DNA of 20,621 nucleotides from Pseudomonadota bacterium (GTDB taxonomy: Bacteria > Bdellovibrionota > Bdellovibrionia > Bdellovibrionales > JAEYZS01): positions 1-20,621 of the forward strand of contig JAEYZS010000269.1 of the NCBI GenBank assembly GCA_023427925.1, written 5' to 3'. The stretch's first letter is position 1. Each line of letters begins with the position of its first letter. The notes below the pieces were generated by a model that saw only the letters and a program-made list of their open reading frames with translations, did no database searches and was not told where the DNA came from. Positions 6,614 to 15,698 of the stretch are shown here, one piece after another. Position numbers and translations under genes: made by a program.

Positions 6614-6624
6614 TTCTTTTTTTT
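6590..6624. terminator. Bidirectional intrinsic terminator between convergent genes
   Basis: The 7-bp stem AATCACG (6594-6600) with CGTGATT (6609-6615) is followed on the plus strand by C and eight Ts (6617-6624). On the minus strand it is followed by a six-base T run (6595-6590). It contains the stop codon of the 6272-6613 gene and directly abuts the stop codon of the carboxypeptidase gene. Confidence 0.85.
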
Positions 6625-7858
6625 AGAAAATAGGAGAATGAAACCCTAGCTTTACATGTGTTGGCTCTAAGACCTTATAAGGGTTGTCAGTATTCTCAAT
6701 CAAGTAAAGTGAAGGCTGAATGTTTTTCTTAAAGACTGGATCAATCATATTTTGACCCGGGTAAAACCCGCCCTCCCACATGCTTGAAGGATCAAGTTCG
6801 AATGTAAAAGAAATAATTTTATGTTCTCCGTAAGCCCAATCCGTTGTATCACCAGACGCTAAATAAAGATCTGAAGCCGGTTGTGGCTTATAACCATTCC
6901 ACTTCGCCATAGTTCTCGCCATCACCTCATGAACTTTTCTGTCAGCTTCATTTTGAATGGCTTCATGCTTATGTCCCCAAGGATACAAAATCAACTTAGA
7001 GAATGTGTGAAACGATAGAAGTGTTGTGATATTAGGTCTGTCTTCAACAAACTTTTTGATAGCTGAAGTTTCAGGTTCACTAAATGGCGCAGTTCCACGA
7101 TAAGTGTCACTACTTGGATTAGAACTTGCACCTTCTCCGCCCCAACCGTAGCCATAGTTTCTGTTGAGATCGACTCCGTAAGTTCCATTTGAGTTTCGGA
7201 CTCTGTTTTTTCTCCACATTTTGTAGGAGCCCGTCGAGATGTCCCACTCTACTCCGTCTGGATTGACCATCGGTATAATATGAACAATTCGAGTTTCTAA
7301 AAGACGACGAATGCTTTCGTTACCATTGTTGTATTCGTCAACAAGGTACTGAGCAAGTAAGAGTGGAACTTCTGTCGCCAAATGTTCTCGAGCATGGTGA
7401 GTACCCATAAATACTATTGCAGGCTGACTTAGTTCATTGTCAGGATTTGCTGCAAGTTTGATATTCAAGATGTCACGTCCTTCGATGGATTTACCAATAG
7501 ACTCAATATGAACTATATCTTTATTCTTATTTTTAAGAACATTGATAGCTTCTATCATTTCTTGGAAGTTATGAAATTTAGAATCTTTAGCTGGAAAATC
7601 CAACATGTCTTGAGTGAATCCAAAGCTCACCTCTACGATATTCATCTTTTCCAAGAGAATTTTTTCGTCAGGCTTAGCAAGAACCGTAACATAGTCGTCT
7701 TGTATGGATTCAATCACAGCACCGGTATTGGTGATTTTAGTTCGGTCCTCTTTGGTTGAAGCTTTGACCTTCATCCAAGTCAAATCAAGGGCATACTCTG
7801 CATGTGCATGAGCATCCATCCCCAATATTAAAGTAAACGCAAATATCCATTTAAACAT
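6623..7858 (-). CDS. Secreted zinc carboxypeptidase, M14 family
   Basis: An exported metallocarboxypeptidase that removes C-terminal amino acids from peptides. The start at 7858 is set by AGGAGGG just upstream and by the signal peptide MFKWIFAFTLILGMDAHAHA that begins there; an upstream ATG at 7897 would add 13 residues without a ribosome binding site. Residues about 21-90 look like an activation propeptide. The M14 site is complete, by analogy with carboxypeptidase A: zinc ligands H155 and E158 in HHAREH, H284 in SFHTFSKLILYPWG, substrate-binding R216 (WRKNR) and N232-R233 (VDLNRNYG), and catalytic E354 in FTFEL. It is probably monocistronic, with a weak -10 (TATGAT, 7898-7893) upstream and tandem terminators downstream. 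Prey or external protein digestion is a plausible role. Confidence 0.93.
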   Translation of the reverse strand: MFKWIFAFTLILGMDAHAHAEYALDLTWMKVKASTKEDRTKITNTGAVIESIQDDYVTVLAKPDEKILLEKMNIVEVSFGFTQDMLDFPAKDSKFHNFQEMIEAINVLKNKNKDIVHIESIGKSIEGRDILNIKLAANPDNELSQPAIVFMGTHHAREHLATEVPLLLAQYLVDEYNNGNESIRRLLETRIVHIIPMVNPDGVEWDISTGSYKMWRKNRVRNSNGTYGVDLNRNYGYGWGGEGASSNPSSDTYRGTAPFSEPETSAIKKFVEDRPNITTLLSFHTFSKLILYPWGHKHEAIQNEADRKVHEVMARTMAKWNGYKPQPASDLYLASGDTTDWAYGEHKIISFTFELDPSSMWEGGFYPGQNMIDPVFKKNIQPSLYLIENTDNPYKVLEPTHVKLGFHSPIF

Positions 7859-7976
7859 AGTATCCCTCCTTGGAATAATCTGATTACATAAAATCATAGC
7901 AACGCTTAAGAGATAGTGTTATCGAAATAATACCCCATACTTCGCTGCGCAAATTAATTTCAAGATAAATTATTTT

Positions 7977-9167
7977 TTAGAAAAGATACTTTCCGAAAAA
8001 TCCTACACGCACATTCTGATAGCTTGCAGACGGATCTATTGGATCTGGAGGCGCACTGTCCGGATCAACAGCATCAGATGATAATGTGTCGAATGAGAGT
8101 GCCAATTCAAACTTTAATGCTTTACTGTATGAATATTCAAAACGCGTATCAATTATAAATCGCTGATCATCCCTTCGCTGGGGCCTTGAAAAGGTCTTAT
8201 ACAGGTATTCAGCTTTTGTAATCCACAAAACTTGATCGCCGACAAATCTTCCGTAACCGACATAAACCTTCTGATTCACTAAAAAGTTTGTAAAGTAAGA
8301 ATCCTCAACGCTATTCTCTAAACCCATCAAAATAAAGTCTTTAGGAGAAATTTCCTCTTCAAGTTCAAGTAAATAAACGGGATTGGAATGATTTGCGTCT
8401 TCCTTGTAAGAAATTATAGAATAGCCAAAGTAAGACCGGATTTTAAAATAACGAGTAAGTCGCCCCTCTAGACCAAAGCCTGGTTCTATCCTTTGACTAT
8501 CGTATTTTTCACGAACGAAATTCTTTCCGTCTGGAAAAGTTCGAACACCGCCACTGATTCCCATGTAAACGAAGGTCTCCGGTAAAAAATATTTTTTATA
8601 GTACAATCGAGCCTTCAACTCTGAATTATTCAAATGCTCGTATTCAGCCTGACTCATAGCCTCAGCTAGATAATTTGCATCAAGAATATACTGCCGCCTA
8701 GAATCACGAGAAAAAATCAATCCCATCGAGGCACCCATGAATTGTCTTTCTAAACGTTCTTCAGTTTTGTCTAATGCTGGCTCGCTAATAAGTTTTGCCA
8801 TAGGAGTCATATAAATTTGAAATTTTCGGCTAAATTTAAAATTATTTTTTAGATATATATCGTAGTCGAAAAAATCTTGATTGGAGTTTGACATATATTT
8901 TGTATATGAAAACTTGGAATCAGTATGAATCGAATATTTTCGCCCCACATCTTTGGAGTAAACAAGGTTCGGCGCTACTGCAAAAGCAAAGTCAGCCTCT
9001 TTATTTTCATTCGAATAAAATGTGTTTGACTCATAAAATGCTCCAAATCGAATATTGCTACCCACCAGTCCTTGAGCAGATGATGTTTCTGAGACCAAAC
9101 AGAACAAACTCACCAATGACATTGCTAACGTCTTATTTGTTGATCGAAGCTCGGCAATTCCAATCAT
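7977..9167 (-). CDS. Outer-membrane beta-barrel protein
   Basis: A 396-residue protein with a signal peptide (cleavage likely after LVSETSSA, near residue 31). The mature part is a succession of amphipathic beta-strand-like stretches with Tyr/Phe alternation, ending in RVGFFGKYLF. A C-terminal Phe is the usual BAM-recognition feature of outer-membrane barrels. Tight turns (for example NENKEADF and DDQRF) are spaced as in a mid-size porin-like barrel. The start overlaps the stop of the preceding gene by 4 bases (9164-9167), so it is translationally coupled as the last gene of the long operon. By context it could be the outer-membrane component of a Glt/Nfs-like envelope complex. No pore substrate can be read from the sequence. 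Confidence 0.82.
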   Translation of the reverse strand: MIGIAELRSTNKTLAMSLVSLFCLVSETSSAQGLVGSNIRFGAFYESNTFYSNENKEADFAFAVAPNLVYSKDVGRKYSIHTDSKFSYTKYMSNSNQDFFDYDIYLKNNFKFSRKFQIYMTPMAKLISEPALDKTEERLERQFMGASMGLIFSRDSRRQYILDANYLAEAMSQAEYEHLNNSELKARLYYKKYFLPETFVYMGISGGVRTFPDGKNFVREKYDSQRIEPGFGLEGRLTRYFKIRSYFGYSIISYKEDANHSNPVYLLELEEEISPKDFILMGLENSVEDSYFTNFLVNQKVYVGYGRFVGDQVLWITKAEYLYKTFSRPQRRDDQRFIIDTRFEYSYSKALKFELALSFDTLSSDAVDPDSAPPDPIDPSASYQNVRVGFFGKYLF

Positions 9168-9709
9168 CTGTAGTTCACCGAATTCTCTTTAAAAGGTTGG
9201 GACAAATCTATATCTCGAACTTTCTTTGAGAGAAGCCTTGCGTTTTCCTCGTAGTCAGAAAGTACGATAATATCTTTTGGGCTGGCTCCACGACGAATGA
9301 GACATTCATTTAATCTCTCGTGATAGGATTTGATCCCATCTTGAAACTTGCGAACATTTACAAATAATCTTGCAAGGTCTCTATCGCGTCCGTAATTTTT
9401 TTTGGGTGTAATTTCATCGCAGGTTTGAGTATGAATATTATGAGTACCCACAAGTTGACTCAAAAACTCTCCAAAACAGTTTTGATGTTGTTCAGCCATC
9501 TGACTTTTTCGATTTTGGTAGTGAGATTGAATTTCTTTAATCTTGCGACTATCAAGTGCAGAAATATGGGGACACTCTTTCTTGAACCGGCCGATAACAG
9601 AGTGGATTATTGTTCTTTCTGAAGCAGTGAAGTTCGATTGTTGGGCAACAGCAGAAGATACAAAAACTAATAAGATCAGCGTAAGACTAATACGCCTCAC
9701 CCCAATCAT
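9164..9709 (-). CDS. Exported four-cysteine protein of unknown function
   Basis: I do not recognise this protein. The start at 9709 is preferred because MIGVRRISLTLILLVFVSSAVAQ is a clean signal peptide (cleavage after AVA). An upstream ATG at 9760 would add 17 residues and overlap the preceding gene by 74 bases. The mature part of roughly 158 residues is largely helical and polar. It has four cysteines (in KECPH, QNCFG, QTCDE and NECLIRR) that could form two disulfides in the periplasm. It overlaps the 86-aa gene by 23 bases and the beta-barrel gene by 4 bases, so it is firmly inside the operon. No strong ribosome binding site is visible, suggesting dependence on coupling. Confidence 0.72.
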   Translation of the reverse strand: MIGVRRISLTLILLVFVSSAVAQQSNFTASERTIIHSVIGRFKKECPHISALDSRKIKEIQSHYQNRKSQMAEQHQNCFGEFLSQLVGTHNIHTQTCDEITPKKNYGRDRDLARLFVNVRKFQDGIKSYHERLNECLIRRGASPKDIIVLSDYEENARLLSKKVRDIDLSQPFKENSVNYR

Positions 9710-9947
9710 TTTTGCTTGTATCAAGAATCTGAAGCCTGTACTTGTTGAATATTTTTTCATCAGTTAACTGCTTTGATTGTTTTTCACTAGGATATATTAC
9801 TGGCTCACCAACGTCATTATCGATTTTAGCCTTTTTAACTAAAAAGAGCGATTTAGGAGTTTTAGTGAGCGGAGGCAATTTCACTGCGCCTTCTTGCGCT
9901 AATACCGGTGCGGACAGGAATAAAACTAGACCTATTAAAATTTTCAT
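9687..9947 (-). CDS. Small exported protein of unknown function
   Basis: An 86-residue product with a clear signal peptide, MKILIGLVLFLSAPVLA, cleaved before QEG. The mature roughly 69 residues begin with a Pro/Lys-rich stretch (VKLPPLTKTPKS) and end in KNDWGEAY. I know no family for it. The ATG at 9947 overlaps the stop of the 1274-aa TPR gene by 4 bases and has GGGAGAC just upstream. This supports a real small gene rather than chance. Its place between the giant TPR protein and the other periplasmic proteins suggests a small accessory subunit, which is inference only. Confidence 0.75.
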   Translation of the reverse strand: MKILIGLVLFLSAPVLAQEGAVKLPPLTKTPKSLFLVKKAKIDNDVGEPVIYPSEKQSKQLTDEKIFNKYRLQILDTSKNDWGEAY

Positions 9948-12900
9948 TTTTTGTCTCCCGCAATTTCTCTTTTAGAAGTCATGCGTTCAATTTCTTTGTA
10001 ATTTGGTTGTGCCTGATTTTTAATAGCCAAATTATTAATTCTGTCTAAAGAGAAAACCCCCTCCCCTTTGGATATTGAGTACAATTCTCCTAACCATTGA
10101 GTATAAAGACTCTTGGTTTGATTGGGTGGTTGGTACTTGCGCGATCCAGTATAAACTAACTCTAGAGATTTAACTGCATCAAACCAGTTTTTATAAGACT
10201 TTGTAACTTTATAAACCTTATCGAGAGTTCCGACGTCTTTATTTTTTAAAGCTGCAAATCCGATTGAAAATGTTTCCGCTAGACTTTGATCCCGCTTAAA
10301 CTCAATAGTTGCCGTAGATGTCGTTGAAAAAGTCAGGGCACTCAATTGATAGACGAGGGCCAACAAGCCTCTATTTTCGGTATTCTCATGTCCGTTAATA
10401 GCCGTTGTGCGAGCCAAATGCGGCATTCCCATATCAAAATAAATTTGTGATAAAACATAATAAGGGTGTGGAGAATCAGGCTCCTCCTTTAGCAAAGCCA
10501 ATAGGGAATCTATTGCCCCTTTATAGTCGTTCTTTAACCAGAGCTCGATCGCTTTCGCTGAAACTGAAACTGCATCGTTTTGAAGTAATAATATTCCGCG
10601 CTTGTTCTCAGGAATTTTATCTTGCAAACCTAAATAGTACGCAAATATTTGACTTCTTTCACTTGCATTAGATTCCTTAATGTACTCAGTGACCCAATTT
10701 TCCAATTCCTCATCGTTATTGAGTTTGAGAGAAACGATAATCAAGTTTTCATAAATTTCATTTATTTTTTCTGATTTACTTTCGTCTCTGATTGCCTTTA
10801 ATCCAGATAAACACTCGTTGAATTGGCGCGATTCACACGTAGATCTTACGTTCGACCAATTATCTGACTTACTGACAAAAGATTTAAAGTCAAATAGCTC
10901 TGCAATGCTTGGTCTCCAATTCATCATATAAGAAATCGAAAGTGGAAGTTTATTTGTGTAATTAAGTATGTTTTGAGTCAAAAGTTGTGTCTCTGGACTT
11001 AATGGATGAGTTTTTGCTATTGACCAACCTTTTTGGATGAGTTGCTCAAACTGCGCCCTAAATGTTTCCTTCAAATCACTCTTTGAGATGATTTCATTAA
11101 GCGCAAGAGTCGTTACAAAATCAATTTTATATGAATAAATAGAATTCAATTTGGATACTATTTCCTCTAGCGAGACTGCCGCCTGACCCACCAGTGTCTT
11201 TAGTTTTGTGTACTCACAGAAAGCCTTATTCAAAGTTCCATAGGCAACCTTTAAAGTGCGGCCTTGGAGTGCTTTTTCAACAGAGACACACGTTTTGTCC
11301 AATCCCACATAATCAAATCTGTCATGTTGAGCCTTCAGAGCGAAATATTGCATGCGATAGCTGTCGTAGAACGATTTTCCTTTAGTCACATTGACTGCCT
11401 TATAAACCTCATCGAATTTTTTAAGAGTGAGAAGCGACTGAATATAAGAGTAATAAATATGCGCCGGTAGTTTTATGGGATTAAGACTTTTTAAAAATCC
11501 GACTGATTTTTCTTCTGACTTCGTCTGAGCTCGTAATGCTAAAACATTCAAAACTGCTTCTTCAAACCACGGATGTTTCCTATTAGACAATGCGAATTCT
11601 TCTAAACTTCTGGTAGATTCTTCGACTCGAACCGTTTGGTATAAGATCAAGGCCTTTAAAAACAAAGCTTCCGATCTATATTTTGTTCCTTCGAGTCGCG
11701 CAATAGCATTTAAAGCTCGCTCGAATTGTCCTGTACGTATATAAAGATTAGAAATTTTTAAGCTGAGAAAGTCGGTCATTGGACTTCTCGGATTCTTAAT
11801 CAATACCCTCTCGAATTCCTGAGCAGCTTCAATGTATTTTTCTGAAAGCTCCAAATTGTACGCAAGCTCTAGCTTATCTCTATACTTCTGTCTGATGTTT
11901 TCTTTGTCTAGAGACTCTACGTCTCCAACAAAGTAAGTCGAATTATAGAGTTCATTCACCGAACTTAAGGATGCCCAGTCATTTCTGATATTATAAATCT
12001 CCATTAAGAATCTATACGCTCTCACGGCAATGGAATTGAGTGATTCAGTGTCCGAAATAATTATGTTGAGATAATGAGCCGCCTGTTCAAGATCTCCATG
12101 CTCCGCGTGTAATTCGGAAAGCTTATATAAAACTTTATTTTTTCTTGGGCTACTCTTGATCTTTGAAATATAAAATACTGCGGCTTGAGAAAAAACCTTT
12201 TCTTCAGAACTCAACTCACTTTTCAGACTGCTTCGAGGATTCACTCCCTCTGTATCAAAATTAAGCTTGTATCCGACTTTCTTTACTTCCGACCAGATTA
12301 GGCTGTAGGCCGCTTCTTCTCGCAACATCATGGAAGTCGCTTCATTTACTATTTCAAAATAGTACTTAGAGGCTTGGGTGTAATTGTTCATAAAGTATTC
12401 TAAATCAGCTAATTCCAATTTTGCGTGGTCTTTGTATGTCGACCAAGAATACTTTGTGATAAAATTATAATATCTGTTTTTGGCGATCTGAAGCTGTGTC
12501 GTATCCTTGTTCAAATAACCTTTTTCAGCGTGATATTCAGCGCTTTTAATGAGATTGAACTCTAAAAGATCCTGAGTTTGAAATATGATGTTCTTGTAGT
12601 TGTCGTTACTTACCCACCAATTTTGATTTTGAGTAAGGATTTGAATCAAATCGCTTCTATACTTGTTTGCCGCCTCAACATTTTGAACTCCTTCGTAACT
12701 TTCAATGAGTTCGGAATAAATTAAAGGCAACTGTCTTGCGGTCGGGAACTTCTGAGCCGCAGTCACAAATGCCATTCTCATCGACTTTTCATCTAAGCGC
12801 TTTTTGTAAAGCAAGCCCAATCGATACCACGCTTCTGGTTGATGTTCGATCGAAATTGCAGCTTTGTCATTGTGACTTAAAATAGTTGCTAAGTAGTCGA

Positions 12901-13768
12901 AGCTCTCGTCGAGTAATGTTCTATCTTCCTGAGATGGATTTTTATCTAATTTAATTTCTGAAATGAGCTTTTCAAAAATCCGAACTGAGTTATTCAATTT
13001 CTTTTCAGCAAAGTAGGTGGCCCCTAGCTTGTACATGGCCTTGGAATAATAAGTGCCTTTAACCTTTGATAATCTTTGATAGACTTCACTAGCTTTTGCG
13101 TAATTTCTATTTGAATAGTAAATTTCGCCTAACCTCCAGGCAACTTCTTCGGCATACTCCGATGCGGGATAGTTCTTGAGGAGACCTTCATAATGTGGAA
13201 TCGCCTCAACGGACCTTCCCATTTCTTCAGCGGAAAAACCTAATAGATAGTAAGCCTTGTCTCCTATAGGAGAGTTTGGGAACTTTGCTACAAACAGTTT
13301 CGAAAAAAGAACAGCCTTCCTATAGTTTGGAACCGGAATTTCGCCACTTCCACCTCTGCTTTGATTCTTTTTCATTAGCTGATTAAACTCTAGGTTTGCT
13401 TTCTCAAAGTACAATTGAGCAAGTCTAATCAATAGCGTATCATCTAACGACTCAACCCCATGTTCTTTTAGAAACTTGCCGAATTCCTCTATGAGACTAT
13501 TATTACTGAGAAGTAGATTTTGTTCCGTTTCTTCAAGCTTTTGGTCAAAAATTTCAGCAAGCCTTTTCTTTCTCCATTCCCTAATATGAGCCGCAGCCTC
13601 TCTCTGCGTGGAAAGATAGTCTTGAGAGGTTTTCAAATAATCAACATAAGAATCAAAAATAATTTTTTCGTTGTCTGACGGCACAACTCCAGATTGAGCA
13701 AATACACTTGTTGCAACCAGGGTCAACAAGGGCAGTATTGATAATTTTCGCACTGTAAAACGATTCAT
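9944..13768 (-). CDS. Giant periplasmic tetratricopeptide repeat protein
   Basis: A 1274-residue exported protein with signal peptide MNRFTVRKLSILPLLTLVATSVFA. A helical, possibly coiled-coil region covers about residues 40-110. Clear TPR units follow at about 150-270 (KAYYLLGFSAEEMGRSVEAI, AWRLGEIYYSNRNYAKAS, AMYKLGATYFAEKKL), in the middle (ISNLYIRTGQFERALNAI) and near the C-terminus (AIELWLKNDYKGAIDSLLAL then YYVLSQIYFDMGMPHLA), with degenerate helical repeats between. This makes it a long superhelical scaffold in the periplasm. It starts 3 bases after the stop of the 441-aa TPR-like gene, after two consecutive stop codons, and overlaps the next gene by 4 bases. In size and neighbourhood it resembles GltD/NfsD-type proteins of myxobacteria; that resemblance is from memory and was not tested by alignment. 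Confidence 0.85.
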   Translation of the reverse strand: MNRFTVRKLSILPLLTLVATSVFAQSGVVPSDNEKIIFDSYVDYLKTSQDYLSTQREAAAHIREWRKKRLAEIFDQKLEETEQNLLLSNNSLIEEFGKFLKEHGVESLDDTLLIRLAQLYFEKANLEFNQLMKKNQSRGGSGEIPVPNYRKAVLFSKLFVAKFPNSPIGDKAYYLLGFSAEEMGRSVEAIPHYEGLLKNYPASEYAEEVAWRLGEIYYSNRNYAKASEVYQRLSKVKGTYYSKAMYKLGATYFAEKKLNNSVRIFEKLISEIKLDKNPSQEDRTLLDESFDYLATILSHNDKAAISIEHQPEAWYRLGLLYKKRLDEKSMRMAFVTAAQKFPTARQLPLIYSELIESYEGVQNVEAANKYRSDLIQILTQNQNWWVSNDNYKNIIFQTQDLLEFNLIKSAEYHAEKGYLNKDTTQLQIAKNRYYNFITKYSWSTYKDHAKLELADLEYFMNNYTQASKYYFEIVNEATSMMLREEAAYSLIWSEVKKVGYKLNFDTEGVNPRSSLKSELSSEEKVFSQAAVFYISKIKSSPRKNKVLYKLSELHAEHGDLEQAAHYLNIIISDTESLNSIAVRAYRFLMEIYNIRNDWASLSSVNELYNSTYFVGDVESLDKENIRQKYRDKLELAYNLELSEKYIEAAQEFERVLIKNPRSPMTDFLSLKISNLYIRTGQFERALNAIARLEGTKYRSEALFLKALILYQTVRVEESTRSLEEFALSNRKHPWFEEAVLNVLALRAQTKSEEKSVGFLKSLNPIKLPAHIYYSYIQSLLTLKKFDEVYKAVNVTKGKSFYDSYRMQYFALKAQHDRFDYVGLDKTCVSVEKALQGRTLKVAYGTLNKAFCEYTKLKTLVGQAAVSLEEIVSKLNSIYSYKIDFVTTLALNEIISKSDLKETFRAQFEQLIQKGWSIAKTHPLSPETQLLTQNILNYTNKLPLSISYMMNWRPSIAELFDFKSFVSKSDNWSNVRSTCESRQFNECLSGLKAIRDESKSEKINEIYENLIIVSLKLNNDEELENWVTEYIKESNASERSQIFAYYLGLQDKIPENKRGILLLQNDAVSVSAKAIELWLKNDYKGAIDSLLALLKEEPDSPHPYYVLSQIYFDMGMPHLARTTAINGHENTENRGLLALVYQLSALTFSTTSTATIEFKRDQSLAETFSIGFAALKNKDVGTLDKVYKVTKSYKNWFDAVKSLELVYTGSRKYQPPNQTKSLYTQWLGELYSISKGEGVFSLDRINNLAIKNQAQPNYKEIERMTSKREIAGDKK

Positions 13769-13771
13769 TTA

Positions 13772-15097
13772 TTACTTTCCTAAATACTCTTCTACTTCGG
13801 CGATCTCAGCCTTATAAGATTCAAGAACCTCGGCCAACGTTCTTTTTCCCTCTGTTCTGTTTGCCCAGAAGTTCTCAACTTGTCCCATAGTCGCTTTGAA
13901 TTCAACGGCTTCAATATTCCTTTTTGTTTCAAAAGCCTGTTGATCCATGATAGCCACAATATGGTCCACTTGCAGTGATTGCAATTTCCTCATTTGGCTG
14001 AGATGACTTGCTAGTTCTCGCCTCTTTAACTTTCGCAATGTCTCTATTTCAGTATTTAATGCAATCAAATAGCGAAGATTCCTATCCAGCTGTTTAAGAT
14101 CTCCAACCGTAGACCATGTATCAACGGCTCCTCTTAATTTTGTGATAAAATCATATTCGGCGGTCAAAAGCTGCGAGTAAGTCTTCAAATTTAAAAGCTT
14201 CTTTTTTGAACTTGAAGAATGAATCGGCTTTACTAAGTTGTCTTTTTTAAATTTTTGCACTTGCTCTTTTAATGATACAAATAGCTCTTTAGCCTTCTCC
14301 CTATTTTCTGAAATCAACTCTATAAAAGCCTGCAGATACTTGGTTCTAAAATAGACATCAGCGCCGTAAATTTGGTTTTTGATATCCTGCCCAGTAAAAT
14401 AAGACGTAATGATTTTCAGAATGTCTCGAGCCGAGGTAAAGTTTCTGGACTTAAAGTGTGCCCAAGCCTGTTCTTCTAACGTCGTTAAGTAGACACTGCT
14501 ATTTGCAGAAAGGGTCTGAAATTTATTAATAGATTCCGCAAATCGTCCTTCTGCCAAGAGACAACGCGCATGGATCGCCTGAACCAGGTCTCTAAAATGT
14601 AAAGATGTGTTGTCGGTGATTTTGCTCTCTGCAGTTTTCATCTCTTCGAGGCATTGAGGTGTTTTGTTAAGTTTCAGAAATAAAGTTGCTTTTAAAAAAT
14701 GGTATTCCAGTCGCTGATAGCTCTTTGGAACGCGATTGATAAAATCAATCGCTTCAACATAGTTATCCCCATGTATGAGCGCCTTGGCGCAATAAAAGCT
14801 TGTTTCGGTCTTAAACTTTGCCTTACGTGAGGTTATACCGGATTCCTCTTTGCAATATTTTAAGAAATCCTTTAGCGGAAGGGTGATGAACTTTCCTATG
14901 ACAAAATTTTCAATATCTTTGAAATCTAATGATTTAGGAACTCTTTCGAAGGCTAAAGTATAAAAGCGGTTTGCGTTAAAGAGATCGCCTCTCATAAATG
15001 AAGATTCAGCTTCAACGAGAATTTCACTCGATTTGAATTCGGCTTTGGCAGAAAGCGCCAGATTTAGTAATAAGAAAATATAAATAAAAGAGCGCAA
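13772..15097 (-). CDS. Exported TPR-like helical protein
   Basis: A 441-residue product with signal peptide MRSFIYIFLLLNLALSAKA. The first half contains TPR-like helix pairs (ILVEAESSFMRGDLFNANRF, YCAKALIHGDNYVEAIDFI, FLKATLFLKLNKTPQCLEEM, QAIHARCLLAEGRFAESINKF, QAWAHFKSRNFTSARDIL). The last third is rich in charged helices and may be coiled coil (IETLRKLKRRELASHLSQM). The start is a TTG at 15097, 4 bases after a strong AGGAGG; no ATG or GTG fits. It lies 22 bases after the 192-aa gene and 3 bases before the giant TPR gene. A counterpart of the myxobacterial GltE/AglT-type TPR protein is possible but is inferred from arrangement only. Confidence 0.78.
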   Translation of the reverse strand: MRSFIYIFLLLNLALSAKAEFKSSEILVEAESSFMRGDLFNANRFYTLAFERVPKSLDFKDIENFVIGKFITLPLKDFLKYCKEESGITSRKAKFKTETSFYCAKALIHGDNYVEAIDFINRVPKSYQRLEYHFLKATLFLKLNKTPQCLEEMKTAESKITDNTSLHFRDLVQAIHARCLLAEGRFAESINKFQTLSANSSVYLTTLEEQAWAHFKSRNFTSARDILKIITSYFTGQDIKNQIYGADVYFRTKYLQAFIELISENREKAKELFVSLKEQVQKFKKDNLVKPIHSSSSKKKLLNLKTYSQLLTAEYDFITKLRGAVDTWSTVGDLKQLDRNLRYLIALNTEIETLRKLKRRELASHLSQMRKLQSLQVDHIVAIMDQQAFETKRNIEAVEFKATMGQVENFWANRTEGKRTLAEVLESYKAEIAEVEEYLGK

Positions 15098-15119
15098 TCA
15101 ACCTCCTGTCAAATTTGCT

Positions 15120-15698
15120 CTATTGCTGACTTGAAATCTTCAGCTGCGGGCGATCTTTGAAGTCCGCAAACATTCCACCACTTTCAAAAGCACTTACTTT
15201 AAGCTGATTAGTCTTCTTGACATCAATGGTTGCCGTTTCCTCACGCACTATTCTGTAATCCTTCACATAGGAGAATACACCAGTATCATTTCCTCTGTAG
15301 ATTACCTTTGCTTCAAATGTATATGGACCAGGAACAACCTTTGCTTCAAATTTGGAGAGAGGAACATTTTTCTCTTTGCTCGCAACAGCTCTGTCCTCGG
15401 CGACAAATTGGTAAATGATTTCACCGTTTAACTTGTAGGTTACAGAATCCACAATAAAACGTTTCCCTAGGTCATTTTGAAATGAAATAATGAGTGACCG
15501 TCGAGCGCCATCCAATCCTTCCTTTTTCAAAAGATCTTTCAGAATTAACATTTGAGTTTTTTCACTCATGACTTCCGTTTTCATGGCATCAACTTGCGTA
15601 GAAATAGCGGAAATACTTTGTGCATTTTTTCTATTTTTACCTTGCGAGTAAGAAGGCAAAGAAAGTCCTAAAATAAGTATAAGTATTAGAATCCTCAT
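15120..15698 (-). CDS. Exported protein with a beta-sandwich-like C-terminal domain
   Basis: A 192-residue protein with signal peptide MRILILILILGLSLPSYS. A helical segment follows at about 25-60 (ISTQVDAMKTEVMSEKTQML) that may be coiled coil. Then comes a beta-rich domain: SLIISFQNDLGKRFIVDSV, then PGPYTFEAKVIYRGNDTGVFSYVKDYRI, ending in GGMFADFKDRPQLKI. I associate this 'P/G-HxL-vxxxYRG-GVFxY' pattern with a small exported protein found beside TPR genes in myxobacterial Glt/Nfs-type clusters and often misannotated as dihydrolipoamide acetyltransferase. This is recollection, not a search result. It is the first gene of the tightly packed part of the operon, 73 bases after the transglycosylase gene. 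No good ribosome binding site is seen. Confidence 0.75.
   Translation of the reverse strand: MRILILILILGLSLPSYSQGKNRKNAQSISAISTQVDAMKTEVMSEKTQMLILKDLLKKEGLDGARRSLIISFQNDLGKRFIVDSVTYKLNGEIIYQFVAEDRAVASKEKNVPLSKFEAKVVPGPYTFEAKVIYRGNDTGVFSYVKDYRIVREETATIDVKKTNQLKVSAFESGGMFADFKDRPQLKISSQQ

Noticed and set aside
9742..9975. A 77-codon plus-strand reading frame opposite the small exported gene
   Set aside because: It is antisense to genes supported by signal peptides and coupled starts, and its composition is that of a reverse-strand shadow.
9944..13768. The 1274-aa protein as a Sel1, O-GlcNAc transferase or cellulose-synthase BcsC protein
   Set aside because: Repeats are of the plain 34-residue TPR type without Sel1 spacing, there is no glycosyltransferase domain, and the C-terminus is not a beta-barrel as in BcsC.
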